Of a stretch of DNA of 64,000 nt, positions 43,049 to 52,146 are shown piece after piece. The notes under the pieces were generated by a model. The model had not been told where the DNA came from. It did no database searches and saw only the letters and a list, made by a program, of their open reading frames with translations. Origin of the DNA: Candidatus Sulfopaludibacter sp. SbA3 (GTDB taxonomy: Bacteria; Acidobacteriota; Terriglobia; Bryobacterales; Bryobacteraceae); contig CAMDCN010000005.1 of assembly GCA_945890485.1 (NCBI GenBank), forward strand, positions 372,001 through 436,000, read 5' to 3'. How positions within the stretch are numbered: the first letter of the stretch is position 1; each line of letters begins with the position of its first letter. Position numbers and translations under genes: made by a program.

Positions 43049-44050
43049 TTAATGATCCCGGGCGGTGACCAGGTCCGTGACGCTGACGAGCGCGCGCTGA
43101 AACGGCGAATCCGGAAACTGATGGATCAGCGTGCGAGAGCGTTCCGTGAAGATGGCCGCGCGTTCCATGGCGCGTTCGACGCCCCGATACCGGGTAACGA
43201 TTTCGAGGATTCTGGCAAAAGAAACCTTCGCGTAGTTGCGTTCCCGGAGAACGGTTTCCACCTGGATCCGTTCGGCCGGCGTTGCATCCTGCAAAGCGTA
43301 GATGAGCGGGAGGGTGACTTTACCCTCTTTCAAGTCGTTGCCGACGGGCTTGCCGAGCACCTTTTCGCGCGACGTATAGTCGAGCACATCGTCGACGAGC
43401 TGGAAGGCGATGCCGAGATTCCAGGCGAATTCGCCGAGCTTGGCTTCGTCCGCTTCGCCGGCGCCGCCAGCCATGGCGCCCAGGCGGGCGCAGACGCTGA
43501 AGAGGCTGGCCGTTTTACGGTCAATAAGCTCCATGTAGTCCGCTTCGGAAACTTCCAGGCGGCCGAGACGCTGCAATTGTAAGAGCTCGCCTTCCACCAT
43601 TAACTGGGTTAAGCCGATGAGCAGATCGAGCACCCGGAAATTGCGGGAGCGCAGGGCGATTTGAAACGCCTGCATGTACAGCCAGTCGCCGGAGAGAACT
43701 GACGTCTGATTGCCGAAGAGGACATTGACCGAAGGCTGACTGCGGCGCGTCTGGGCCTCGTCGATCACGTCGTCGTGAACGAGCGTAGCCGCATGGACCA
43801 TTTCGACGACCGCCGCCATGGCGATGGACGCTTCATTGGCTTCGCTGAACAACTGGCAGGAGAGCAGAACCAGCGTAGGCCGAAGACGCTTGCCACCGCT
43901 CTTTTGCAGGTGGCGATTGATTGCGGTGACGGCGTCGACGGAGGAGATCGACTCCAGCCCCATCTTCTCTTCGACGCGCCGCAGGTCTGCTTCGACAAGC
44001 TTGAAGATATCGCGGGCTGTTAACGCCTGGCCAAGCTTGCTCAGTCCCAT
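43049..44050 (-). CDS. ispB: Polyprenyl (octaprenyl-type) diphosphate synthase
   Basis: The 333-residue trans-prenyl synthase condenses isopentenyl diphosphate with allylic diphosphates to make the quinone side chain. The first aspartate-rich motif is DDVID at 93-97, the second is DDVLD in QLVDDVLDYT, and GNQTSVLSGDWLYMQAF is the usual helix between. GGKRLRP is the substrate-binding start. The short-side residue pattern before DDVID suggests a long-chain enzyme, but chain length is uncertain, so the symbol is tentative. It is followed closely by the rhodanese and preceded by TatD. Confidence 0.9.
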   Translation of the reverse strand: MGLSKLGQALTARDIFKLVEADLRRVEEKMGLESISSVDAVTAINRHLQKSGGKRLRPTLVLLSCQLFSEANEASIAMAAVVEMVHAATLVHDDVIDEAQTRRSQPSVNVLFGNQTSVLSGDWLYMQAFQIALRSRNFRVLDLLIGLTQLMVEGELLQLQRLGRLEVSEADYMELIDRKTASLFSVCARLGAMAGGAGEADEAKLGEFAWNLGIAFQLVDDVLDYTSREKVLGKPVGNDLKEGKVTLPLIYALQDATPAERIQVETVLRERNYAKVSFARILEIVTRYRGVERAMERAAIFTERSRTLIHQFPDSPFQRALVSVTDLVTARDH

Positions 44051-44054
44051 GGAA

Positions 44055-44849
44055 TCAACCAGTGTATCCTTCCGCCGCTACGGGGAACAACCGGAGAAAA
44101 TTGGCCGTGGTGGCGGCGGCCACCTCTGCATAAGTGAGATTCTTCAATTCGGCGATCTTTTTGGCCGTTTCGACGACAAACGCGGGCTCGTTCCGTTTGC
44201 CACGGTGGGGCAGGGGAGCAAGATAGGGCGCATCCGTTTCGACGAGAATGCGATCGAGCGGGGCGAGGCGCGCTGCTTCCTGAACCTCCGGGGCCTTCGA
44301 GTAAGTAACGATACCGGAAAAGCTGATGGTGAAGCCCATCGCCAGGCTGCGCTCTGCTTCGGCGGGGCCGCCCGTGAAGCAGTGCATGATGCCGGGGAGG
44401 CCGGCTGGTGTCCAGTGCTTCTCGAGGATGGCGAACGTCTCGGGCCAAGCTTCGCGCGTGTGGATGGCGATGGGCTTCCGGGCTTCGACCGCGATGTGGA
44501 GTTGTTCGACGAAGACGGTCTGCTGCACGTCGCGTGGCGAGAAGTCGTAATGATAATCGAGTCCGATTTCGCCTAGGCCCACAATCTTACGATGCCCCAT
44601 CAGAGACCGGAGTTGCGGAATACATTCGGGCGTCCACTTGGCGGCGTCGTGGGGGTGGACGCCGGCGGTGGCATAGATGAAGGGGTAGGCCTCGGCGAGG
44701 CGGAGGGCTACTGCGAGGTCGGGGGGGCCGTCGCCGGTGCCGATGGCGAGCAGCAGTTGGACCCCGGCGGCGCGGGCCCGCTCGATGACGGCGTCGCGGT
44801 CGGCCGCGAAGCGCTCACCATCGAGGTGGCAGTGGGAGTCGATGAGCAT
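44055..44849 (-). CDS. TatD family metal-dependent hydrolase
   Basis: The 264-residue TIM-barrel hydrolase has the family's metal ligands: the opening IDSHCHLD, GEIGLDYHYD, ETDAPYLAP and the His in PIAIHTREAW and GIMHCFTG. TatD-type enzymes act as 3'-5' DNases or nucleases in repair and RNA quality control. The length is normal. Its start overlaps the metG stop by one base (TAATG), a common arrangement of metG and tatD. Confidence 0.93.
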   Translation of the reverse strand: MLIDSHCHLDGERFAADRDAVIERARAAGVQLLLAIGTGDGPPDLAVALRLAEAYPFIYATAGVHPHDAAKWTPECIPQLRSLMGHRKIVGLGEIGLDYHYDFSPRDVQQTVFVEQLHIAVEARKPIAIHTREAWPETFAILEKHWTPAGLPGIMHCFTGGPAEAERSLAMGFTISFSGIVTYSKAPEVQEAARLAPLDRILVETDAPYLAPLPHRGKRNEPAFVVETAKKIAELKNLTYAEVAAATTANFLRLFPVAAEGYTG

Positions 44850-46777
44850 TACTTCAGGCGGGCGCCGACGGGCACGTCTTCGAGGAAGCCGGCGACGGTG
44901 GGCTTGCCGTCGAGGACGGAGGCGGCGACGATCATGCCGTGGGACTCGATACCCTTCAGTTTGCGCGGGGCGAGGTTGGCGACGATGACGACTTTGCGGC
45001 CCAGCATCGACTCCGGATCGTAGACCTGCGAGATGCCGGCGACGATGGTGCGCGGTTCCGCCTCGCCGATGTCGACCTTCATGTGGAGCAGCTTGTCGGA
45101 GCCTTTCACCTTTTCGGCGAACTTGACGAGGCCGACGCGGAGATCGACTTTGACGAAATCGTCGATGGTGATCTGGTCGGCGATGGGGATGCCGCCGGGA
45201 TGGGTGGGGGCAATCGGCTCCGGCGTTTTGCCGAGGAGAATATCCTGGCGGGTCTTTTCGATCTCTTCGAGTTCGTTCATCTTGTCGATGGTGGGCTGCA
45301 TTTCAAGGCGCGGGAAGACGGGTTCGACGGCGGGGATGGCTTGGCCGGGGGGGAGTTGGCCGGCTTCAATCTGGCCGAAGCGCTCGTCGGTGATGGGAGT
45401 TGCGTAGCCGAGGAGTCGCCAGATTTTGGCGCAGCTTTCGGGGAGCACCGGCGAGGCGAGGACCGTGGCGGCGCGGAGGGCGTCGGCAATGTTATAGAGT
45501 ACTTCGTTGAGCTTCTCGTCTTCCTTCGCTTTGAAGAGCTTCCAGGGGGCCTGTTCGACGATGTACTTGTCGGCGGCCGTGATGAGCTGCCAAATGGATT
45601 CGAGGCCTTTCGAGAATTCGAAGTTTTCGTAGCCCTGGATGGCGGCGGAGACGGCGTTGGCGATGGGGAGCGTCAAGTCGGCAGGCCGCTCCGGGATGAC
45701 GCCGCCGCGGTACTGCTGGATCATGCTGAGCGTACGGCTGGCGAGGTTGCCGAGGCCGTTGGCGAGGTCGGCGTTGTAGCGCGTCACCATCGCGTCGTAG
45801 GCGAAGTTGCCGTCGGCGCCGAAGACGATTTCGCGAAGGAGATAGTAGCGGAGCGCGTCCGCGCCGATCGCTTGGCGGATGGGTTCCGGGCGGACGATGT
45901 TGCCGCGGGACTTCGACATTTTGTTGTTGTCGAAGAGCAGCCATCCGTGGGCGAAGATTTTCTTGGGGAGCTCCCAGCCGGCGGCCATCAGAAACGCGGG
46001 CCAGTAGACGGCGTGGAACCGGACGATCTCCTTTCCGATCAGGTGGAGGTCGGCGGGCCAGCGGCCGTCTTCGACCACGGCGGTGTGATAGGCCATGAGG
46101 GCGTCGAACCAGACGTAGAAGACGTGGCCGGGTTCGTCCGGCACCGGGATGCCCCATTTGATGGTGGTCCGGGTGATGGAGAGGTCGGCGAGGTCCTGCT
46201 TGAGGAAGGCGAGGACTTCGTTGCGCCGGGTTTCGGGCTGGAGGAATTCGGGGTTGTTTTCGTGAAGCTCGATAAGCTTGTCGCGGAAGGCCGAGAGCTT
46301 GAAGAAGTAGTTCTCTTCGGTGACCTTTTCAAGGGGCTGGCCGGTTTCGGGGTCGACGTCGCCTTCCTTGGCGTCCGGGACGAAGGCTTCGTTGACGACG
46401 GAATAGTAGCCGGTGTAGGAGCCTTTGTAGATGTAGCCATTGTCGACGCAGGCCTTGAAGAGGCGCTGGACGTTTTCGGCGTGCTTGGGGTCGGTGGTGC
46501 GCTGCTCGTGATCGAGCGCGAAGCCGAACTTCTTCCAGGTGGCGCTGAACTCTTCGGCGACGGCGGTGGTGAACGCCTCTGGCGTCTGGCCGGCCTTCTC
46601 GGCCGAGCGCTGAATCTTGATGCCGTGTTCGTCGGTGCCGGTGGTGAGCACGACGTCGAAACCCTGCATCTGCTTGTAGCGTTTGATGACGTCGGCCGCG
46701 ATGGTCGTATACGTGTGCCCGATGTGGGGGGCGGCGTTGACGTAGTAGATGGGGGTGGTTATGTAGTACTTATCCAT
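44849..46777 (-). CDS. metG: Methionyl-tRNA synthetase with C-terminal tRNA-binding domain
   Basis: The 642-residue class I synthetase charges tRNA-Met. The HIGH motif is PHIGHTY near residue 17, the KMSKS motif is at 286-290. The C-terminal OB-fold tRNA-binding domain begins around 535 (DFVKVDLRVGLV, then KVKGSDKLLHMKVDIGE and VANLAPRKLKG). The zinc-binding Cys set typical of some MetG types is not seen, so this is the short-CP type. It directly follows larC (one base between) and overlaps tatD by one base. Confidence 0.96.
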   Translation of the reverse strand: MDKYYITTPIYYVNAAPHIGHTYTTIAADVIKRYKQMQGFDVVLTTGTDEHGIKIQRSAEKAGQTPEAFTTAVAEEFSATWKKFGFALDHEQRTTDPKHAENVQRLFKACVDNGYIYKGSYTGYYSVVNEAFVPDAKEGDVDPETGQPLEKVTEENYFFKLSAFRDKLIELHENNPEFLQPETRRNEVLAFLKQDLADLSITRTTIKWGIPVPDEPGHVFYVWFDALMAYHTAVVEDGRWPADLHLIGKEIVRFHAVYWPAFLMAAGWELPKKIFAHGWLLFDNNKMSKSRGNIVRPEPIRQAIGADALRYYLLREIVFGADGNFAYDAMVTRYNADLANGLGNLASRTLSMIQQYRGGVIPERPADLTLPIANAVSAAIQGYENFEFSKGLESIWQLITAADKYIVEQAPWKLFKAKEDEKLNEVLYNIADALRAATVLASPVLPESCAKIWRLLGYATPITDERFGQIEAGQLPPGQAIPAVEPVFPRLEMQPTIDKMNELEEIEKTRQDILLGKTPEPIAPTHPGGIPIADQITIDDFVKVDLRVGLVKFAEKVKGSDKLLHMKVDIGEAEPRTIVAGISQVYDPESMLGRKVVIVANLAPRKLKGIESHGMIVAASVLDGKPTVAGFLEDVPVGARLK

Positions 46778-47944
46778 TTAGAACTCTTTGAGATAGGCGT
46801 ATTGAGCCTGCGCCAGGACGTCCTTCAGCGGGATTTTCTTCGCTTCGGCGAGGGCGCGGCAATCGTCGTATTCGGGGGTGGCGCCTTGGGCGGTGATCTT
46901 CATGCGGACGTCGCCCCAGGGGGTTTCGACGTTCAGGAAGCGGCGGGTGGCGACGCGGCGTTCGGCCGTTGTGATGCGGAGGCCGATGGTGGTGGTTTCG
47001 CTGAGCACGATGGCCGCGAGGGCGTCGGTGTCTTCCGGCTTGGCGATGACGCTGAGCAGCGTTCCCGGCCGGTTCTTCTTCATCTGAAGCGGCTGAAGCG
47101 TGACGTCGAGCGCGCCGGCAGCGAAAAGACGGTCCATGGCGTAGCCGAGGATCTGGGGGTTGGCGTCGTCGATGTTGGCTTCAAGGATGCTGACGGTGGT
47201 CGCTTCTTTCGCGGCGGAGCGTTGGCCGCCCCGGTGACCGATGACCGCGCGGAGGACGTTGGCCTGGACCTTGAAATCGGCGGTGCCGGCGCCGAAGCCG
47301 GTGGACTGGATGGAAAGCGCGGGGATGGCGCCGAAGTGGGTGCCGAGGGTGGCGACTATGGCGGCGCCGGTGGGGGTGGTCAGCTCCATGGCTGGACCCT
47401 TGGCGTAGATGGGCATTTCTTTGAGGAGTTCGGCGGTGGCCGGGGCGGGGACTGGCAGGGTGCCGTGTTCGGTTTCGACGAGGCCGCTGCCGACGTTGAT
47501 GGGCGAGCAGGCAACTTCGGTGACGCCGAGCAGGTCGAGCGCTACGCAGGCGCCGACGATGTCGGAGATGGAGTCGACCGCGCCGACTTCGTGGAAGTGG
47601 ACGAGGTCGAGCGGGACGCCGTGGACGTGGGCTTCGGCCTCGCCGAGCTTCATGAAAATATTGAGAGCGTTTTGCTTGGCGGTGGCGGAGATGCCACGGG
47701 CGGCGTCGATGACTTTGGCGATGTGCGGGAGGTGGCGGTGGTCCTTCTGCTTGCCGCCTTCGACGTGAAATTTGGTGGCGGCCAGGCCGTTCCGCTTCGT
47801 CTTTTCATAGCGATAGGTGGCGCCGAGGTTCAGCGAATGGAGGCAGTCGAGGACGCTGTCGCCGTTGGCGCCGGCGTCGATAAGGGCGCCGACGGTCATG
47901 TCTCCGGAGATGCCGGAGAAGGCGTCAAAGTAGCACGTCGTCAT
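46778..47944 (-). CDS. larC: Nickel-pincer cofactor biosynthesis protein LarC
   Basis: The 388-residue protein matches LarC, the CTP-dependent enzyme that puts nickel into the pincer nucleotide cofactor of lactate racemase and its relatives. Features are the start YFDAFSGISGDMTVGAL, the His-rich AEAHVHGVPLDLVHFHEVGAVDSISDIVG segment (quoted in part), GSGLVETEHGTLPVPAPAT and ELTTPTGAAIV. The C-terminal half has EANIDDANPQILG and the CTP-binding-type MKKNRPGTLL. In some bacteria LarC is made from two open frames by a frameshift; here it is one frame. LarA, LarB and LarE are not in the window. Confidence 0.93.
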   Translation of the reverse strand: MTTCYFDAFSGISGDMTVGALIDAGANGDSVLDCLHSLNLGATYRYEKTKRNGLAATKFHVEGGKQKDHRHLPHIAKVIDAARGISATAKQNALNIFMKLGEAEAHVHGVPLDLVHFHEVGAVDSISDIVGACVALDLLGVTEVACSPINVGSGLVETEHGTLPVPAPATAELLKEMPIYAKGPAMELTTPTGAAIVATLGTHFGAIPALSIQSTGFGAGTADFKVQANVLRAVIGHRGGQRSAAKEATTVSILEANIDDANPQILGYAMDRLFAAGALDVTLQPLQMKKNRPGTLLSVIAKPEDTDALAAIVLSETTTIGLRITTAERRVATRRFLNVETPWGDVRMKITAQGATPEYDDCRALAEAKKIPLKDVLAQAQYAYLKEF

Positions 47945-47971
47945 AGGTCTTACTTGATGGTACGACGAAGC

Positions 47972-49105
47972 CTACAGCGCGGCGCGGGCGGCGAGGACTT
48001 GGGCGACGGCTTCGTCTGCCGTATCGGCGAGCGCTGTGAGGTGGCCCATCTTGCGGCCCGGTCGGGCAGAGAGCTTGCCGTAGAGGTGGAGCTTCACTGT
48101 GGGGAAGGCGGCAGCCGCAGCCCAGTTGGGTTCGTTTTCCGTCCAGATGTCGCCGAGGAGATTGGTCATGGCGGCGGGGCGGAGCAGGTCCGTCGCACCA
48201 AGAGGGAGGCCGCAGGTGGCGCGAAGCTGCTGCTCGAACTGGCTGGTGATGCAGGCGTCGAAGGTGAAGTGGCCGGAGTTGTGCGGACGGGGAGCGAGTT
48301 CGTTGATGAGGAGGCGGTCGTCCTTCGTCAGGAAGAATTCGACACAGAGGACGCCAACGGCGTCGAGTTGCTCCATCACGGCGCGGGCGATGCCAATGGC
48401 TTCGTTTCGTACTTTGTCGTTGACGCGGCCGGGGGCGCGGGTCAGGTCGAGGATGTGATTTTTGTGGTCGTTCTCGACGACGCCGTAGTGAACGAATTCG
48501 CCATCGGCGCCGCGGGCGGCGACGACGGAGACTTCGCGGTCAAAATCGATGAGTTTTTCAAGGACGCACTGTTGGCCGTTGGCACGGCGCCAGGCTTCTT
48601 CGGCGGCGGAGGCGGAGTAGATTTTCGATTGGCCTTTGCCGTCGTAGCCGAAGCCGGCGGTCTTCAGAATGCAGGGCGTGCCGAGAGCGGCGATGGCCGC
48701 TTCGAGGTCTGCGAGCGAGTTCACCTCGCGGAAGGGGGCGAGGGGGAGGCCGTGTTTTACGAGGAACTGCTTTTCGCGAAGCCGGTTTTGTGTCGTGTGA
48801 AGGACTTCGCCGCGGGGCCGGACGATCGTGGATTCGGCGCAGGCGGCGGCCGTCGCCGCCGGGACGTTTTCGAACTCGAACGTGACGGCGCGGACCTGGC
48901 TCGCGAAGCGGCGGACCGCGTCGAGGTCTTCGTAAGGGGCGACGATTTCGAGATCGGCGACCTGGCCAGTGGGCGTATCGGTATCGGGAGAGAAGGTGTG
49001 AACCCGATAGCCCATGCGGCGAGCGGCGATGGCAAACATGCGGCCAAGCTGGCCGCTGCCGAGGACGCCGACGGCGTTGCCGGGCGGAATAACGCGGGGT
49101 GTCAT
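47972..49105 (-). CDS. purK: N5-carboxyaminoimidazole ribonucleotide synthase
   Basis: The 377-residue ATP-grasp enzyme makes N5-CAIR from AIR, bicarbonate and ATP, the step before PurE in purine synthesis. It opens with [21 protein letters not shown]; the central ATP-grasp region has [15 protein letters not shown], and the catalytic [13 protein letters not shown] is complete. The length is usual. It overlaps purE by four bases (ATGA), so the two successive steps are co-translated. Confidence 0.96.
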   Translation of the reverse strand: MTPRVIPPGNAVGVLGSGQLGRMFAIAARRMGYRVHTFSPDTDTPTGQVADLEIVAPYEDLDAVRRFASQVRAVTFEFENVPAATAAACAESTIVRPRGEVLHTTQNRLREKQFLVKHGLPLAPFREVNSLADLEAAIAALGTPCILKTAGFGYDGKGQSKIYSASAAEEAWRRANGQQCVLEKLIDFDREVSVVAARGADGEFVHYGVVENDHKNHILDLTRAPGRVNDKVRNEAIGIARAVMEQLDAVGVLCVEFFLTKDDRLLINELAPRPHNSGHFTFDACITSQFEQQLRATCGLPLGATDLLRPAAMTNLLGDIWTENEPNWAAAAAFPTVKLHLYGKLSARPGRKMGHLTALADTADEAVAQVLAARAAL

Positions 49106-49590
49106 GGGAGAGTTTGTTCGCGCACCATGTCGGACAGGCCGCGGCGATAGGCCTGGAGTTGGGTGCGGAGGTCGGGGCGATTGGTGGCGAGGATCTGAAT
49201 GGCGAGCAGCGCGGCGTTGATGGCGCCGGGTTTGCCGATCGCGAGAGTGCCGACCGGAATTCCGCCGGGCATCTGGACGATGGAAAGCAGAGAGTCCATG
49301 CCTTTCAGAGCATGGCTTTCGATGGGTACGCCGAGGACGGGAACCGTCGTGTGGGCGGCCACCATTCCGGGGAGATGGGCTGCGCCGCCCGCTCCGGCAA
49401 TAATCACTTGTAAGCCCCGGTCTTCGGCCGACCGGGCGTATTCGGTGAGCAGGTCAGGCGTCCGGTGGGCCGAAACCACCTTGCATTCATGCGGGACGCC
49501 GAAATGCTTGAGCATCTCGTCGGCATGAAGCATGGTGTCCCAATCGGACTTGCTTCCCATAATCACGCCGACGAGAATATGCTCTGTCAT
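49102..49590 (-). CDS. purE: N5-carboxyaminoimidazole ribonucleotide mutase
   Basis: The 162-residue class I PurE turns N5-CAIR into CAIR. It has [13 protein letters not shown], the His-containing [26 protein letters not shown] and GVPI. The class I (mutase) type fits the presence of purK next to it. The stop overlaps the purK start (ATGA), and the isocitrate dehydrogenase gene ends six bases upstream. Confidence 0.96.
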   Translation of the reverse strand: MTEHILVGVIMGSKSDWDTMLHADEMLKHFGVPHECKVVSAHRTPDLLTEYARSAEDRGLQVIIAGAGGAAHLPGMVAAHTTVPVLGVPIESHALKGMDSLLSIVQMPGGIPVGTLAIGKPGAINAALLAIQILATNRPDLRTQLQAYRRGLSDMVREQTLP

Positions 49591-49596
49591 GTTTGG

Positions 49597-51051
49597 TTAC
49601 TGGCCCTGGCCGAGCGAGAAGTCGGAGCGGCCGTTGAAGGTGCAAAGGCTCTCGTACTTCACGAAGTCGTACTTCGCGTCGAGGAGAGACTGGAGCTGGG
49701 CGATGATCTGCGCATGGGTCACCGGACCGTTTTCGGTGACCGACGACATGAACCGGCAGCGCCAGGTGTCGCAGGTGAGGGTGTCGGGGAAGCCGTTGGG
49801 CCACACCTTCACGCCACGATTGGAGAGCATGACCAGCTTAAGGCCATCAATGGTGACCTGGGAGAGGGCCGCGCCAAACTCGTCTGGCGTGCCTGCCGTC
49901 CAGTCAATGAAGATGTCGACGCCGATCTGTTCCTTGACCTCGGGTACGTAGTGCGACTTGCGGTCGGAGAGATCCTGCTGCGGGGCCTTGCTGTAGCGGA
50001 CAGCCTTCAGCTTTTCCGGTTCCTTGCCGATGCGGTCGACGACGGCCTGGGCGAATTCCTTGGTGCCCACCTTCTGCGTCGAAACGCCTTCGGTGTACAC
50101 GTCGTAGGTGTGGATGCCGTCTTCGAGGGTGCGTAGCCAAGCGTTGTGGACGCGCTCAGCAATGTCGGCCTGGTCGATGTGGACCAGCATCATGACGGAG
50201 CCAAGGAGCAGACCGGAGGGGTTGGCGAGATTCTGGCCCGCGCGTCGGGGGGCGGAGCCGTGGATAGCCTCAAACATGGCGTATTTTACGCCGATGTTCG
50301 CGGAACCGGCCAAGCCGACCGAGCCGGCGATCTGCGCGGCTACGTCAGAGAGGATGTCGCCGTACAGGTTGGGCATCACGATGACGTCAAACACTTCGGG
50401 GGTGTCGGCGAGTTTTGCCGCGCCGATGTCCACGATCCAGTGTTCGTTCTCGATCTGCGGGTACTCGGGCGCGATCTCATCGAAGACCTTGTGGAAGAGT
50501 CCGTCGGTGAGCTTCATGATGTTGTCTTTGGTGAAGCAGGTCACTTTCTTGCGGTTGTTGCGGACCGCGTACTCGAAGGCGTAGCGGACAATGCGCTCGC
50601 AGCCGGGGCGGGAGATCAGCTTCAGGCACTGATAGATCTCCTGGCTCTGACGATGTTCGATACCGGCGTAAGTGTCTTCCTCGTTTTCGCGGACGATGAC
50701 CACGTCCATCTTGGGATGGAGGGTATCAACGTACGGGTGGTAGGCCACGCAGGGGCGAATGTTCGCATAGAGGCCCAACATCTTGCGGGTGGTGACGTTC
50801 AGGCTCTTGAAACCGCCACCCTGGGGGGTGGTAATCGGTGCTTTCAAGAACACTTTGGTGCGGCGTAGCGACTCGATCGCGCTCGGTTCGATACCCGCGG
50901 AATTGCCGCGCATGTAAACCTTCTCGCCGATTTCAATGGTCTCGATATCGAGACGGGCACCGGCCTCCTTCAAAATATGGAGGGTAGCCTCCATAATCTC
51001 AGGACCGATGCCGTCGCCGTGGGCGACTGTGATGGGAGTGTTCGTGGCCAT
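49597..51051 (-). CDS. icd: Isocitrate dehydrogenase (Thermus/Rickettsia-type)
   Basis: The 484-residue enzyme oxidatively decarboxylates isocitrate to 2-oxoglutarate in the TCA cycle. It has AHGDGIGPEI, NVTTRKMLGLYANIRPC with substrate Arg residues, VIVRENEEDTYAG, and the metal-binding PNLYGDILSDVAAQIAGS. The C-terminal extension of about 140 residues (after residue 340) is typical of the long Thermus/Rickettsia-type enzymes. NADP or NAD choice is not clear from sequence. Its 2-oxoglutarate is the carbon skeleton of glutamate, linking indirectly to glnA/glnE. It is followed by purE after six bases. Confidence 0.93.
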   Translation of the reverse strand: MATNTPITVAHGDGIGPEIMEATLHILKEAGARLDIETIEIGEKVYMRGNSAGIEPSAIESLRRTKVFLKAPITTPQGGGFKSLNVTTRKMLGLYANIRPCVAYHPYVDTLHPKMDVVIVRENEEDTYAGIEHRQSQEIYQCLKLISRPGCERIVRYAFEYAVRNNRKKVTCFTKDNIMKLTDGLFHKVFDEIAPEYPQIENEHWIVDIGAAKLADTPEVFDVIVMPNLYGDILSDVAAQIAGSVGLAGSANIGVKYAMFEAIHGSAPRRAGQNLANPSGLLLGSVMMLVHIDQADIAERVHNAWLRTLEDGIHTYDVYTEGVSTQKVGTKEFAQAVVDRIGKEPEKLKAVRYSKAPQQDLSDRKSHYVPEVKEQIGVDIFIDWTAGTPDEFGAALSQVTIDGLKLVMLSNRGVKVWPNGFPDTLTCDTWRCRFMSSVTENGPVTHAQIIAQLQSLLDAKYDFVKYESLCTFNGRSDFSLGQGQ

Positions 51052-51112
51052 AATTTTGAAACGAAGCGTAACTCCCTACAATAATTCCCTTGGCCCACTT
51101 GCAGCAACTCGC

Positions 51113-51574
51113 CTAAAAAGGAATGTCGTCGTCGCAGACGCCGCCGTCGCCCTGCTCGACCGAACCCAAGCGCCGCGTGAAGACGATATTTGAGTCTTCA
51201 CCCCGGCTGATTTTGGTGATCTCGAGCTCCAGACCCTGCAACGAAGGCAGATGCGCGGGCAGGGCGGAGAACTGCGGCAGTTCTAATCCGCAGATGCTCA
51301 AATCCTGCTTCACGTACTTCAGCGTGTTTTCCGTAATCGCCCGATACTTCCACAACAGCCGGTTCTGAAACGTCGCGCCGGTAATCCGCAGGGTCCACTT
51401 CAGCATCGGGTTTCCGCTGCTCTTCGATTGCGTCAACTCAACACGGTCCACCCGTACTTCATAGCGTCCGTCCGGGATGCTGTTCCAGGGTTCGTACTCG
51501 CTGACCACTTCATTGGCATAGACCTCGTCGTAGGGGCGCAGGTCCACGCGCGAATCCACCATGACTCCGTTCAT
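51113..51574 (-). CDS. DUF669-like protein with SSB-type acidic tip
   Basis: The 153-residue protein has a beta-rich core (about 32-140) that opens IPDGRYEVRVDRVEL, continues GNPMLKWTLRITGATFQNRLLW and ends with LEITKISRGEDSNIVFTRRL. This pattern is that of DUF669, found mostly in phages next to recombination and replication genes, and thought to bind single-stranded DNA. The last residues are CDDDIPF, close to the SSB C-terminal tip (the ssb gene here ends DDDVPF), which recruits replication and repair proteins. It is the third gene of the ssb operon and overlaps the second by four bases (ATGA). The family call rests on pattern; the tip is seen directly. Confidence 0.7.
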   Translation of the reverse strand: MNGVMVDSRVDLRPYDEVYANEVVSEYEPWNSIPDGRYEVRVDRVELTQSKSSGNPMLKWTLRITGATFQNRLLWKYRAITENTLKYVKQDLSICGLELPQFSALPAHLPSLQGLELEITKISRGEDSNIVFTRRLGSVEQGDGGVCDDDIPF

Positions 51575-52035
51575 ACTTCGACCAGCCTCCGGTTAAAGAA
51601 CACATCCGACTTCTCGCCCTTCGTCACCTTGCTGACTTCGAGGCCGATGCCCTGCAACTCCGCCAAGCGGCGGTTGAGGTGGGAAAAGCGCTCCAGGCGG
51701 AGACCGCACGTCAGCAGTTCGCTCTTGGTGTAGCGGATGGTGTTCGCCGTGATCACGCGGCGCTTCCAGATCATCCGGCCCCGGAATTCGCCGGAAGACA
51801 CCCGCAAACCGTACTTCAAAACCGGGTTCCCGGTCGACGCCAGGCCCAGTTCCAAGTCCGAGATCATGACGCGGTAGCGGCCGTCCGGCACTTCGCCGTA
51901 GCTCGGCGCCGGCGCCGCCTGCTCGGCGTCAAAACTGCGGTTGAACCGCGACAGGTCCATCGGGTTCGGACTCTGCGCGGGTGGTTCCTGAAACGATTCG
52001 GGAACAGAATCAAAAAGTGAGACGAATTCGGCCAT
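51571..52035 (-). CDS. DUF669-like protein, paralogue without acidic tip
   Basis: From ATG 52035 (GGAGG eight bases before) the protein is 154 residues. The N-terminal 45 residues are Pro/Gln-rich. The core opens VPDGRYRVMISDLEL, has STGNPVLKYGLRVSSGEFRGRMIW and ends EVSKVTKGEKSDVFFNRRL. It aligns along its whole core with the next gene product, so the two arose by duplication. It ends LVEV and has no acidic tip. An in-frame ATG 30 bases earlier is less likely because it lies before the ribosome binding site. It sits between ssb and its paralogue, with a four-base overlap to the latter. Confidence 0.68.
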   Translation of the reverse strand: MAEFVSLFDSVPESFQEPPAQSPNPMDLSRFNRSFDAEQAAPAPSYGEVPDGRYRVMISDLELGLASTGNPVLKYGLRVSSGEFRGRMIWKRRVITANTIRYTKSELLTCGLRLERFSHLNRRLAELQGIGLEVSKVTKGEKSDVFFNRRLVEV

Positions 52036-52146
52036 CAACGTTGCCTCCGCTACAGAGGGATGCAACTAGCCTGCCATCGCTAACTGATTGATTCTGCGTT
52101 GCCGATGCGCACCGATTCCCGAAATGGAACCAAACCGCGTTCCGTT

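Noticed and set aside
44939-49150. A 1403-codon plus-strand open frame antisense to metG, larC and purK
   Set aside because: It is low-complexity (Gly/Asp/Val-rich) and lies exactly opposite three well-recognised genes. In G+C-rich DNA the frame opposite codons with G/C third positions stays open by chance.
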